Assembly (NCBI GenBank): GCA_007124095.1
Contig: SLFU01000007.1
Location: forward strand, 1-40,721
Direction of reading: 5' to 3'
DNA length: 40,721 nucleotides
Source of the DNA: Gemmatimonadota bacterium
GTDB lineage: Bacteria; Gemmatimonadota; Gemmatimonadetes; Longimicrobiales; Gaopeijiaceae
Below, in pieces: positions 27,557 to 37,421 of this stretch (positions within the stretch are counted from its first letter, which is position 1; each line of letters starts with the position of its first letter). The position numbers and the translations under genes were made by a program. Under the pieces are notes generated by a model. The model ran no database searches, was not told the DNA's origin, and was given only the letters and a program-made list of their open reading frames with translations.

Positions 27557-29092
27557 ATGACCGCTCTTCTGGCCGGCTTTCCCATCCTCGTCCTTCTTCT
27601 CCTCATGCTTGGCCGGGGATGGTCGGCCGCGTGGGCGGGAGGGGTGGGCCTCGCGGTTGCCCTGGGAGTTGCGCTGGCGGCCTTCGGCTTTCCCCGCGCC
27701 CTGGACCCGAACCTCACTCTGGACCGGGCACTCGCGGGAACAGGCGCGGAAGCGGGCTTCACGGCCCTGACTATTCTCTGGATCATCGGGCCCGCGCTCG
27801 GGATCCATCATCTCCAGATGGGCACCGGTGCAGCGGAGGTCCTGCGGGCGGCCCTGGCCGCATTTGCCCCCGATCCCCGGATTCTGGCGCTACTTGTCGC
27901 CTGGTTCTTCGTACTTTTCATGGAGGGCGCGGCCGGATTCGGCTCGTCCGTGGCGCTGGCGGCCCCCTTCCTGGTCGCCGCGGGTTTTCGACCGGTGGAG
28001 GCCGTGACGATCACCCTCACGGGCCACATCGTTGGGGTCTCCTTCGGTGCCGTCGGCACACCCGTCGTGCCGCAGGTGGCCGCGACGGGCCTGGGTCCCG
28101 TTGAGATCGCCCGTGCCACAGGGATCTACCACTCCCTGCTCGGGTGGTTGCCCCTCGGAGCCGTGATCCTCTTCGTGACCCGTTCTCGGCCTGATCAAGG
28201 GGGAGGTCTGAGAATATGGCGCTGGACCACAGCGGCCTTTCTCTGTTTTCTGGCGCCCTACACCCTCCTCTGGTACTTCGTGGGTCCCGAGCTCCCCACC
28301 ATCGGCGGGGCCCTCTTTGGAGGTGTTGCCTTCATCGGTCTACTCCAGCTTTTCGGCCGGCGGGAGGGGGACGGGGGAGGGGAGGGAAGTCCTTCGGTCT
28401 CGCCGGCGCCGGCCACCGTCCTCCGCGCAGCGGCACCCTACCTGGTCCTTGTCGCGCTCGTCATGGTCACGCGCCTCGTTCCAGGCTTCAGGAACGGCCT
28501 GCAGAATCTCGCCTTCGAGTGGGAGCTCCACGGGGTCTTCTCGGGATCGATCCAGCCCTTCTATCACCCGGGAACGATGCTTCTCGTTGGGTTCATCGTT
28601 GGTGCGCTACTCCAGGGGGCTGGGGCGAGGACGACCGTCCGGGCAGTTCGGGACGCCACGCTTCGCCTGATCCCGGTCGCGGCGGCCCTTCTGGCGATGC
28701 TCGGGCTCTCCCGCGTGATGGTGCACGCGGGAATGACGGAAGCACTTGCCCTCCAGGCCGCGGCGGCCGCCGCGGGCGCTTGGCCCCTGCCGGCGGCCTT
28801 CGTTGGCCTCCTCGGGACCTTCGTCACCGGCTCGGCCACGGCCTCGAATATCCTCTTTACCGATCTGCACCGGGACACGGCTCTCGCCACAGGCCTCCCC
28901 GTGGCGGGTGTTGTGGGGGTACAGGGGTTCGGGGCTGCCGCGGGGAACATGGTCTGTCCTCACAACGTGGTGGCGGCCGGAGCCACGGTGGGGCTGGCCG
29001 GCCGCGAGGGGGAGATCCTCCGCCAGACGCTCTGGCCGGCCCTCTTCTATGCAGGAGCGGGAGGACTCCTGGCCCTCTGGTTGGTCCGTTGA
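27557..29092 (+). CDS. L-lactate permease (LctP/LldP family)
   Basis: LTILWIIGPALGIHHLQMGTGAAEVL...FFVLFMEGAAGFGSSVALAAPFLVAAGFRPVEAVTITLTGHIVGVSFGAVGTPV...FVTGSATASNILFTDLH...VQGFGAAAGNMVCPHNVVAAGATVGL. Confidence 0.93.
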   Translation: MTALLAGFPILVLLLLMLGRGWSAAWAGGVGLAVALGVALAAFGFPRALDPNLTLDRALAGTGAEAGFTALTILWIIGPALGIHHLQMGTGAAEVLRAALAAFAPDPRILALLVAWFFVLFMEGAAGFGSSVALAAPFLVAAGFRPVEAVTITLTGHIVGVSFGAVGTPVVPQVAATGLGPVEIARATGIYHSLLGWLPLGAVILFVTRSRPDQGGGLRIWRWTTAAFLCFLAPYTLLWYFVGPELPTIGGALFGGVAFIGLLQLFGRREGDGGGEGSPSVSPAPATVLRAAAPYLVLVALVMVTRLVPGFRNGLQNLAFEWELHGVFSGSIQPFYHPGTMLLVGFIVGALLQGAGARTTVRAVRDATLRLIPVAAALLAMLGLSRVMVHAGMTEALALQAAAAAAGAWPLPAAFVGLLGTFVTGSATASNILFTDLHRDTALATGLPVAGVVGVQGFGAAAGNMVCPHNVVAAGATVGLAGREGEILRQTLWPALFYAGAGGLLALWLVR

Positions 29093-29193
29093 TCGTGCGT
29101 AAGGTCGGCCCTTCCCCTTCGCGGCAGGCTCCGATCGGGTCATGATCGTCCCCGGCAGGGGGTTCATCGGGCAAGTCACCGAGGAGCACCTTC

Positions 29194-31452
29194 CTACCTC
29201 TGGAAGAGATACTGGAATTTGGCGAAGTACTGCCGGTCGGTCTCGACGAAGGCCCGCTCGTCGAACTGTGAGGACCCGTGACTTGAGCCGAGATAGAACA
29301 TCGTGAATGGATTGAGTTGGTAGACCAAAAGGGGCTCGAGATCGAGCCGATTTTCGAAATCGTTGTACTGGAAAACCATCCGGACATTCAATTCGCGATT
29401 GTACTGAAAACCGAAGCGGGTTCGTATGACGTAGCCGCTGAAGACATCCTCGCCGCTGAACAAACTCAACTCCTGGTAGTTGATCGACGGCTCAATAGTC
29501 ATGCGTTGCGTTGGCTGGATCGTCGCCGATAGCTCGGCGTTCCACCCCTCTCCCACCTCTGGGACGGCGAGGGTTCGGGCCACCCGGTTTCCGGCGCCGA
29601 GGTTGATTTCACCCCGAAACGCCGAGCTGAAGTCGCTCATCACCATGAGCGAATGCTCTCGGATGCCGGCGAGCCGTTCTCCACGGAACACTTCCCGGCG
29701 AAAGGTCGTGCTGATCCCCACGGCGGTCTGGCGAGGGAGGGTGACGCTGACCCCGGGGGCGAAGACGTCCTGGGTGCGGACCCCCCCGAAATTCCAGTAG
29801 CTGCCGCCGAAGAGGGAGCCCGATATTCGCTCCAGGTATTGCCGGTTCGGGTAGAAGGTAACTCCGGTCCATCCCGTTGCCCGGCGAAAGTCGTTCTGCG
29901 ACTGGAAACCGGTATCGGCCCGGTAGGTAGGTGAGACCTCCAGGTAAAGGACGTTCCAACTCCAGGTTCGGGCATCCCGGGCAAAGCGGAGGAATCCCGA
30001 ATGGCCGGTGAACGACTCGCCATCGAAGGCCGCCGTGTATCCCTCGTCCCCGAAGGTGATGTCGGGAAGACCGAGGCTCAGCTCCGGATCGTTAGGCTCG
30101 CGCGTGTGGTTGAGGACCATGTGCCCATCCAGGCTGTACATTTCGCCGAATCGGAAGTGTCCGTCCACGCTCGCCGTCGTTCCCGAACCCCCTCCGTCCA
30201 GGCGGCGGTCGGTCAGGAGCGCCCCTACGTGGGATCCGCCGAGGTTGTGCTGCAGGCGTAGCACGTTCGTGAAGCTCATCCCCGCCTGGAGAATGGCAGT
30301 CTCCTCCGCGAAGGGAACTACAAAGGGAGTGTGCCTGTCCCGGGCCCCGATGTAGCCGATGCTCGTCCGACCGGTCCGCCCGGTGAGCTTGGTCGCGGCC
30401 TGAGGGGCGTTGATGGATCGGGAGTAAAAAACATCCAGCGGGGTCCTGTAGAGGTCCATCCCCTCTTGGAAGAACGGTCTCCGTTCTGGATAGAAGAGGG
30501 CGAAGGTCGTGTTCACGTCGATCTGATCCGTATCCGATTCCACCTGGCTGAAGTCGGGGTTCAGGGTGGCTTCCGTGGTCCACCCCTGTTGGAAGGTGTA
30601 TCTGAGTCCCAGGGAGGGCTGCGTCAGCAAGGATCCCGTCTCGAAGGAATCGGGATCAGACGTGTCCGCGAGCGCCCCTCCTTGGGAGACGACCAGCGAG
30701 GGCAGCACCTCGAGGTTACCACCTGTGCGAATGGCTTCGATCCCGCTGAGCGACGCGAGCTCGCAGAGCTGGCACGAGTTGTTCCGGCTCCATGCCGGCC
30801 AGGTGATGTAGTGTTTGTTGGAGCGTGGCCAGGTTCGCGCCAGCATGATCCGCCAGTCGTGCTCGGCCCGCTCCGGTACTGGCAGGCTCCGGAAGGGGAT
30901 CGCCATCTCCACGACATAGCCGTCGTCCGTGATCCGACCCGCCGTCGTGAAGACGAAGTCGATCGACCCGTCCTCGCTCGTGGTGGTGAGTTGCAGGTCG
31001 GCCTGCACCCCGACCGGGTTCGAGAGGAAGGCGTAACCGACCGACGCGTCACCGTATGGATCGAGCAGAACGCCCACCCAATCGTCGCTCCAGAGCTGGT
31101 CTCGCGGCTGAAGGGCGGCTCGGATCGTGCTCGGGTCGGGGTCCCTCGCGATGAATGCCACGTAGAGGTTCGACTCGTCGTAGGTGAGGAGCACGTCGGT
31201 TTCCGCCGGCGGAACCGCTCCTTCCCGGGGGGTCCGCTCCACGAAGTCCGTGATCCGCGTCGCGCCCGCCCATCCCGGATCCTCCAGCTCCCCGTCGATC
31301 TCGATTGGCCCGGGTGCGGGCTGAATATGGACTCCACGTGGGGAGGCCGTTGCCATCTCGGGAGTGCCCTGCTGTGCGTCGACGGGCCCTGGTGATCCCA
31401 GGAGCTGGAGGACAACGGTGCTCAGGAAGGCATTGAGGGTGAGGCAGCGCAT
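29194..31452 (-). CDS. Exported DUF5916 / carbohydrate-binding family 9-like outer-membrane protein, second copy
   Basis: IQPAPGPIEIDGELEDPGWAGATRITDFVERTPREGAVPPAETDVLLTYDESNLYVAFIARDPDPSTIRA...NTTFALFYPERRPFFQEGMDLYRTPLDVFYSRSI; barrel-like C-terminus ending YFAKFQYLFQR. Confidence 0.85.
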   Translation of the reverse strand: MRCLTLNAFLSTVVLQLLGSPGPVDAQQGTPEMATASPRGVHIQPAPGPIEIDGELEDPGWAGATRITDFVERTPREGAVPPAETDVLLTYDESNLYVAFIARDPDPSTIRAALQPRDQLWSDDWVGVLLDPYGDASVGYAFLSNPVGVQADLQLTTTSEDGSIDFVFTTAGRITDDGYVVEMAIPFRSLPVPERAEHDWRIMLARTWPRSNKHYITWPAWSRNNSCQLCELASLSGIEAIRTGGNLEVLPSLVVSQGGALADTSDPDSFETGSLLTQPSLGLRYTFQQGWTTEATLNPDFSQVESDTDQIDVNTTFALFYPERRPFFQEGMDLYRTPLDVFYSRSINAPQAATKLTGRTGRTSIGYIGARDRHTPFVVPFAEETAILQAGMSFTNVLRLQHNLGGSHVGALLTDRRLDGGGSGTTASVDGHFRFGEMYSLDGHMVLNHTREPNDPELSLGLPDITFGDEGYTAAFDGESFTGHSGFLRFARDARTWSWNVLYLEVSPTYRADTGFQSQNDFRRATGWTGVTFYPNRQYLERISGSLFGGSYWNFGGVRTQDVFAPGVSVTLPRQTAVGISTTFRREVFRGERLAGIREHSLMVMSDFSSAFRGEINLGAGNRVARTLAVPEVGEGWNAELSATIQPTQRMTIEPSINYQELSLFSGEDVFSGYVIRTRFGFQYNRELNVRMVFQYNDFENRLDLEPLLVYQLNPFTMFYLGSSHGSSQFDERAFVETDRQYFAKFQYLFQR

Positions 31453-31825
31453 GATGCACCTGTTCGAGCCGAGGGCGGGAGCACCGGATGCTGGCTTCCG
31501 TAACGCTGGGGAGGACCCGAGCCGGGAAGCCGACCATCCACTTACAAGCTTGGACGTAGAAAGGGGGAGGATGGTTTCAACCGACAGGGACCAGCGGGGA
31601 TTGGATCGCGTCGCTGCTGCCATCATGGAGCGAGCTCGGCACGCTCCGAGTCTTTCCGGGGGATGGATCGGGCAGGGGACGGCCTGGACGTCGACCGACC
31701 GGAGGGCACGGATCAATGGCGGCCGCCATGAACTCGAACGGGCCCCGGCCTTCTGGAGTTGACTCCAGGAGACCAGGGCCCGCAATCGGACCTTGAGGTC
31801 TTAGAACACTCGGCGTTGTTCGTTC

Positions 31826-31897
31826 GCCGGCCCCAGTGTTGAACCCTTGGACACAGGGGCCGGCTCCCCCTCCACGCCTCTAACCGAGGCGTGGAGG
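31826..31897. terminator. Tandem strong hairpins downstream of the minus-strand cyclase gene
   Basis: GCCGGCCCC (31826-31834)/GGGGCCGGC (31856-31864) and CCTCCACGCCTC (31869-31880)/TAACC/GAGGCGTGGAGG (31886-31897). No clear T-tract on either side. Confidence 0.6.
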
Positions 31898-31917
31898 AGG
31901 CTGGGGTAGCTCGTCAG

Positions 31918-33081
31918 CTAGAAGGTGGCAACTCCACTGAATGGGACCGCAGTGCCTCCATCACTCTGATTGATCAACCAGGAGAGCATGAACTCCCACC
32001 GCTGGAATTCCCGCGCTGTCGCAGCTACATCCTCCAGATACCCGTTGTCGACCAGTGGAAGTCCCATCGCCACCATGCTGATCGTATGGACGGGCCGCCC
32101 GAAACCTTCGACTCCGGACGGCTGAACGTCCGTTACGGCGTCCCCGACGAGGAGAGAGACGTCCCTCTCCCGCAGCCAGGGCAAGACCGAAGCGTGGAGC
32201 CCGGCGCCTCCCTGATCGTACTTCCAGGGCCCCTCTGCTTCCCGCTTGGCCCACCGGCCCGTCCGAATCAGGAGGGCATCGCCCTCACCAATCGTGACTC
32301 CGGCGAACTCTTCCCATGCTTCGAGATCCTCAATGAAGATCGGAGTGCTGGGTTCGAGCCATTCCACCCTCTTCATGAGCGGCATGTCCACCAGGACGGC
32401 TCGAGTCACATAGCCCTCGCCCATTCCCATCACACCGACGTCTCCCTGACACGAGAGCTCGGTGCGAGGGTGTCGGTGGTTGTTGTAGGTGACCCGATAG
32501 TCGGGATCGATGTCCGCGAGGGGAGGACGTCGGTCGTAGTGGCAGATCGCGTCCAGGTGTGAGAGCGTCCCGTCGTGTGTGGAAAAGCGAATGGCGTCCA
32601 ACGCCGCTCCCGTACCTACTTCGCCCGTCTCCGGGTTGACCGAGGTGAGCCACTTCTCGCCGGGCCAGAACCGCCAGCCGTCCACCGAGGGGTGGAACTC
32701 CGCCATGTGCATCAGGTTGACCGTCCTGCCTTCTTCCACGAGCGCGATCGCCTCGAGCGCCTTCTGAGGGGTAATCATGTTCAGGGCGCCCCGGGTATCA
32801 TCATCTCCCCACCGGCCCCAGTTCGAGAGCTCTTCCTCCCACCTGCGGGTATCCTCCGCCGTAACCAGCCGAGCCGGGTCCTGCGTGGCGGGATGGGCTT
32901 CGTATTGCCTCATCCCGAGAGTGCTCAGATATCGCGGGATATCGCGGTCCCAGACATGGCCAGCACGGGTTCTCTGCTCGGGGTATTCAATCTGGGCTTG
33001 GAGTTCACCGGCGTGCATCACCAAGGGTCCCAGACCCAGGAGAGCTGCCAGAACGGGAATAAGAAGAAATCTACGGTTCAT
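31918..33081 (-). CDS. Exported cyclase-family metal hydrolase, paralog C (closest to B)
   Basis: STHDGTLSHLDAICHY motif; signal MNRRFLLIPVLAALLGLGPLVMHAGELQAQ; C-terminus WEFMLSWLINQSDGGTAVPFSGVATF. Confidence 0.85.
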   Translation of the reverse strand: MNRRFLLIPVLAALLGLGPLVMHAGELQAQIEYPEQRTRAGHVWDRDIPRYLSTLGMRQYEAHPATQDPARLVTAEDTRRWEEELSNWGRWGDDDTRGALNMITPQKALEAIALVEEGRTVNLMHMAEFHPSVDGWRFWPGEKWLTSVNPETGEVGTGAALDAIRFSTHDGTLSHLDAICHYDRRPPLADIDPDYRVTYNNHRHPRTELSCQGDVGVMGMGEGYVTRAVLVDMPLMKRVEWLEPSTPIFIEDLEAWEEFAGVTIGEGDALLIRTGRWAKREAEGPWKYDQGGAGLHASVLPWLRERDVSLLVGDAVTDVQPSGVEGFGRPVHTISMVAMGLPLVDNGYLEDVAATAREFQRWEFMLSWLINQSDGGTAVPFSGVATF

Positions 33082-33154
33082 CGGAATCACCTTTTCCTCG
33101 ACGTTGTCCATAAACCATTCAGAGTGCAGTCAGAGCGCAGTGTCAGGCTTGCAC

Positions 33155-34270
33155 TCAGAAGAGTGCCAAAGCGTTGAACGGACTCGCCGTTCCACCTGGA
33201 ATCGGCCAGGTCTGCCAGACGACGGCGAACTCCCACCGCTCCCGTTCTCGCGCCTCCCGAGCCACGTGCTCCAGATAACCGTTGTCTACGAAGGCCAGAC
33301 CAATGACGAGCATTCCAACTTGGTGTACCGGCCGGTTGATCCCCTCGACTCCGGAAGGCTGTACGTCATTGGCTGCATCTCCAATGAGGACCGAGACGCC
33401 CCTCTCATGCAGCCAGGGGAGAACGGAGGCGTGCAGCCCTGCACTTCCTCGGCTGTAATCCCACGGACCCTCCGCCTCGGTCTTCGCCCACCGTCCGGTC
33501 CGCATGAGAATCACATCACCCGGTTCGGCCCTGACCCCGGCGAAGTCCTCCCAGGCTTCCAGGTCCTCGATGAAGATCGGCGTCGAAGGATCCAGCCAGT
33601 CCTCTCCCCGCATCAGGGGAATGTCGTAGAGCACTCCGCGGGTGGCGTACGTGGTCCCCATCTGCTTGATCGAAAGGTTCTGGCACCCGTCGATGTGATC
33701 GACCTCGAAGGGGTATCCGTTGAAGATCACGCGCTCCCCGTCCGGGGCACGGGTAGAGGGTGAATCCCGGTCCCCCGAGTAATGGCAGATCGCATCCATG
33801 TGCGACAGTGTACCATCGTGTGTGGAAAAGCTCATGGCGTCGAGGCCGGTGCTGGTGTGCCAGCGCTCCGCTGGTGCGAATCGCCAGCTTTCCAGTGAAG
33901 GCTCCCACTGCACGAAGTGCTGAAGTGAGACATTGATTCCGTCTTCCACGAGTGCCAGCGCCTGCCGGGTCTTGGCTGGGGTGATCATATTGAGTGTGCC
34001 GCGCTGATCGTCCGCTCCCCAACGGTGCCAATTCGACAACTCCGTTTCCCAACGGCGGAGGTCGGCCATGGTCACCCGAACGGATGGGTCCTGGGTTGCT
34101 GGATGGGGCTGGAAGTCCTCCGTTCCCTGGATGGGATCGAAAGGCTCACCGGAGAAGGTGGCTCGGGGATGGATGAGCTCCTGTCCCGAGAGTTCTCCCC
34201 CTGACGAAAAGGCGGGAGAAAAAGTGAGCACCCCCAACACGAGCGGGATGAGAAAGGTCGAGCGCTTCAT
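33155..34270 (-). CDS. Exported cyclase-family metal hydrolase, paralog D (closest to A)
   Basis: STHDGTLSHMDAICHY motif; signal MKRSTFLIPLVLGVLTFSPAFS; VHQVGMLVIGLAFVDNGYLEHVAREARERERWEF...WPIPGGTASPFNALALF matches paralog A. Confidence 0.85.
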   Translation of the reverse strand: MKRSTFLIPLVLGVLTFSPAFSSGGELSGQELIHPRATFSGEPFDPIQGTEDFQPHPATQDPSVRVTMADLRRWETELSNWHRWGADDQRGTLNMITPAKTRQALALVEDGINVSLQHFVQWEPSLESWRFAPAERWHTSTGLDAMSFSTHDGTLSHMDAICHYSGDRDSPSTRAPDGERVIFNGYPFEVDHIDGCQNLSIKQMGTTYATRGVLYDIPLMRGEDWLDPSTPIFIEDLEAWEDFAGVRAEPGDVILMRTGRWAKTEAEGPWDYSRGSAGLHASVLPWLHERGVSVLIGDAANDVQPSGVEGINRPVHQVGMLVIGLAFVDNGYLEHVAREARERERWEFAVVWQTWPIPGGTASPFNALALF

Positions 34271-34499
34271 AGGATCACCTCTGCTTTACATGGACGATGG
34301 ACGACCACTCCGGCTCGAACATTGCTTCGCAAAAACGTCGAAGGGACCATGAGCGACGGAGCGATGTTCGGGGATGCGAATGGGATCGTTTCGTAGCCTG
34401 GCGGCGAGTGAACTTTACACCGCTCAGACAGTAGTCAGGCTGATCGCGGGGCGCAACAATAGTGAGGTGAAGCCAGGTTTCCTCTACGTAGGCCGGTCA

Positions 34500-34523
34500 T
34501 GGACATGTGTCGTGGACATGTGT
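34500..34523. repeat. 11-bp direct repeat (period 13) each centred on ACATGT
   Basis: TGGACATGTGT at 34500-34510 and 34513-34523 in the divergent intergenic region. Confidence 0.8.
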
Positions 34524-34757
34524 GGAGGTCGTCGTCTTCGGATTACCTCGACTCGGTCGCCATCCTCGTCGTCCCGCTGCGGGAGATTACCTGGAAATGG
34601 ACCTCGGTCTCTGGCGAATGTGGGACTGAAACGCCCATTTCTTGCCGGACGCCCTCTACCGGAGTACTGTGGTGATAGCTGACAACTCACTTGGGCAGTC
34701 AATGGTGAACCGGTTCTACTCTATCTGCAGTATCTCCACCTGCTAGAGGCTCAAACG

Positions 34758-35219
34758 ATGAAAAGGATCTTGTTCGGATTCGGTGTCCTCTGCTTGGCCC
34801 TTTCCACCACCTCCCCCGCAGAACTGGTCGCGCAGGATCGGGGCACGGATCAACCGGTCGCCGCAAACCTCGGCTATGGCATTGAGCCTGGAAACGCGGT
34901 CATTTTCATAGTGGCTGAGGATTTCTTTACTGAGTTTGATGGCCGGGGTTGGACCCTGCCGGGACGCGTGGAAGTGACAGGTTCCGCCGGGAGCCCCGTT
35001 TCGGTGGGAAACTGCCACCGGGACGAGCTCCCGTTTCAGGCCGGAGAGCTGATCGATCCTGACGGGGAGGACTCTCCCATCCCGATTGAATTCGCGGTCT
35101 TGTATCCCGACGATGTGGAGTTGCCGATGGGCGTGACGTTGGGTAGTGGGAGACCGGGAGGTCCGTGCGGTCCGGGATACCGAATCATACGTCGCCACGT
35201 TCTCGCGACAGACTATTGA
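34758..35219 (+). CDS. Small secreted two-cysteine protein ('GTDQ' protein, copy 2), function unknown
   Basis: Signal MKRILFGFGVLCLALSTTSPAELVAQ, DRGTDQPVAANLGYGIEPGNAVIFIV...SVGNCHRDELPFQAG...AVLYPDDVELPMGVTLG...GGPCGPGYRIIRRHVLATDY. Confidence 0.75.
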   Translation: MKRILFGFGVLCLALSTTSPAELVAQDRGTDQPVAANLGYGIEPGNAVIFIVAEDFFTEFDGRGWTLPGRVEVTGSAGSPVSVGNCHRDELPFQAGELIDPDGEDSPIPIEFAVLYPDDVELPMGVTLGSGRPGGPCGPGYRIIRRHVLATDY

Positions 35220-35384
35220 GATTGAGGTGGTCCCTTTGAGAATGTGACGGTCCCTTCCTTTAGGTGAAGACGTGCCCGAGTGCTTTGACGGTACCGTGAA
35301 GAACCAAAAGGTTGGGAGCCAGTCAGATCACGGGCCTGAGGACCACAATCCTCAAGAGATCCTTTCACTCTGCGAGGTCTAGCC

Positions 35385-37025
35385 ATGGCTGATAGCTCAA
35401 AGGAATCAAACGAGCGTCGGGTCCTCTCCCGCCGGAAGTTGCTCGGGGGAGCGGCGGCGGGAGTTGCTGCGGGAGCGGTGGGAAGCTTCTCGAGCATTAC
35501 GAAGGCCTGGGGTGCTCCCGCGGTTCCGAAGGGGGCGGTCCAAGAGATGACGGCCGATGTCGTGGTGGCTGGCGCAGGGATTGGTGGCTTGACAGCCGCT
35601 GTCCGGTCCTTGCACCAGGGGGCTAGCGTCATCCTGCTTGAGAAGGCTGAGCAACCAGGGGGAACGACTGCTCACTCCGAAGGTGGGCTCGCGAACCACG
35701 AGTACGAACATATGCGCAACAATAGCCCGGACGGGGATCCGGTGGTTCAGCGTGCCATCTACGACAACATCGAGCGCTTCTTTGGCTTCATGGAAGAGAT
35801 CGACGCTCCGATAACCCGGCCGGGTGAGCCGGCTGCGATGGTCGGGGCCCAACAGATTTCGGATGGCGAGAGGCGTGGGCGGGTGATCCCCCCGGTGGTC
35901 TGGGTGCGCTACATGGTGGGGGAGCTTGAGGATAGGGGGGGGACGCTCCTCACGGAGACACCGATGACCCGGATCATGACGAATGATCGGAGGGAGGTGG
36001 TTGGCGTCTTGGCCGAGGGGCCCGATGGCCCGGTGCGCATCCGTACAAAGGCAGTCGTCGTGGCGACGGGTGGCTGGGCACACAACGCCAAGATGGTGAA
36101 CGAACACATCACCCGCGAGCAGATCTGGCAGCGGAACGTCAGTAACGGGCGAGAAACGCCGCTGTTCACGGGGGATGGCTACTTCCTCGCCTCGCAACTC
36201 GGCGCTGCTCCGTCGAAGGGAGGTTGGGATGCGTTTTACGGCTACTCGCTACCCGCCAGGCCTGGAAGGCCCGTCGAGCCGATGGCGAACGTCTCGATCT
36301 ACCACGCACACTTCGGAGTGGGCCTGAACCTATACGGTCGCCGTTACGCTGATGAGAGCGGAGGCAAGTGGGGAAGCCGGCCGCGTGATCAGTTCACTGG
36401 TCGAAGTGCGCAGATCCTGAACCAGGAAGGGTGCCGACAGGTGGAGGCATCGACGATCCATATCTGGGACGAGGTCATCAATCGCGAACGGGCGTGCGCG
36501 GAATGCGCCCTAGGGGGATCGGACCGTTGGCTTGCTTATCGGGAGGTGGGGGCACCGGTGGCTCAGGCCGACACGTTGAGTGAACTGGCGGACCAGATTG
36601 AACGCTGGGGGCGAGGCACACCAGCCCAGACGATCATGGAGGAGGTCACCCAATACAACCAGGCGGCGGAGGCTGGACGGGCGTGGGCCCTCCCGATTCC
36701 AAAGACCGGTGCTGAGAACGGCCACGCCAACCCGCTCACGACTGGTCCGTTCTATGCGGTCCTGGGAACGGCGGCGATCACTGCTACATATGGGGGGCTT
36801 CGGGCGGATTCCCAGGGACGAGTGCTCGATCGGTTCGATCGGCCCATTCGCGGCCTCTTTGCGGCGGGCGTGGACATCGGTGGATACTCTACCTATGCCT
36901 ACCTGGGTAACCTGCTTATCGGAGGCTCCTTCGGTTACTTGAGCGGCACCAACGCTCCGCGCGTTCCTGAGCCGAGCGGAGGTTGGGCCGTAGCGCCGTG
37001 GATGGGTGCCTCAGTTCCCACTTGA
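35385..37025 (+). CDS. Tat-exported FAD-dependent oxidoreductase, copy 4 (CxxC subtype)
   Basis: LSRRKLLGGAAAGVAAGAVGSFSSITKAWGAPAVPKGAVQEMTADVVVAGAGIGGLTAAVRS; CAECALGG; paralog of 12148-13785. Confidence 0.9.
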   Translation: MADSSKESNERRVLSRRKLLGGAAAGVAAGAVGSFSSITKAWGAPAVPKGAVQEMTADVVVAGAGIGGLTAAVRSLHQGASVILLEKAEQPGGTTAHSEGGLANHEYEHMRNNSPDGDPVVQRAIYDNIERFFGFMEEIDAPITRPGEPAAMVGAQQISDGERRGRVIPPVVWVRYMVGELEDRGGTLLTETPMTRIMTNDRREVVGVLAEGPDGPVRIRTKAVVVATGGWAHNAKMVNEHITREQIWQRNVSNGRETPLFTGDGYFLASQLGAAPSKGGWDAFYGYSLPARPGRPVEPMANVSIYHAHFGVGLNLYGRRYADESGGKWGSRPRDQFTGRSAQILNQEGCRQVEASTIHIWDEVINRERACAECALGGSDRWLAYREVGAPVAQADTLSELADQIERWGRGTPAQTIMEEVTQYNQAAEAGRAWALPIPKTGAENGHANPLTTGPFYAVLGTAAITATYGGLRADSQGRVLDRFDRPIRGLFAAGVDIGGYSTYAYLGNLLIGGSFGYLSGTNAPRVPEPSGGWAVAPWMGASVPT

Positions 37026-37163
37026 CGATGCGGGAGATGTTTGGGCAGACAGGCAGTCTGTCCGGCAACGCAATCAGCTGTGTGGAACCTTGATGCTACC
37101 TGACGCCGTGGGGCAGCCTTACAGGGGACCCGTATGGCCTCTCCTGAGATCGACTTCGCGCGC

Positions 37164-37179
37164 GATGTTTCGATGTTTC
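37164..37179. repeat. 8-bp tandem repeat GATGTTTC x2
   Basis: Direct reading of 37164-37179. Confidence 0.7.
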
Positions 37180-37399
37180 CAGGTAAGACGCAGTAGGGTC
37201 CCAGCGGCTCGAGTCGCTCCTGAATGTGAGGAAAGGGGGCGGACTGACCTTCGCTTCGGTGGCCGTTGTCAGCTTTCCCCGTAGCGCGGGCTAGTCCACT
37301 TCGGTTTCCCCGGGTGTTCAGGTGACGGGCTCCACGTTGCGGGCCGGCCCGACAACTCTCTCCTTGAACGTCGATCTCCAAAGCCAGCCTTGCCGCTTG

Positions 37400-37421
37400 C
37401 CACGTTAGTACCACGTTAGTA
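37400..37421. repeat. Perfect 11-bp tandem repeat CCACGTTAGTA x2
   Basis: Direct reading of 37400-37410 and 37411-37421. Confidence 0.8.
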
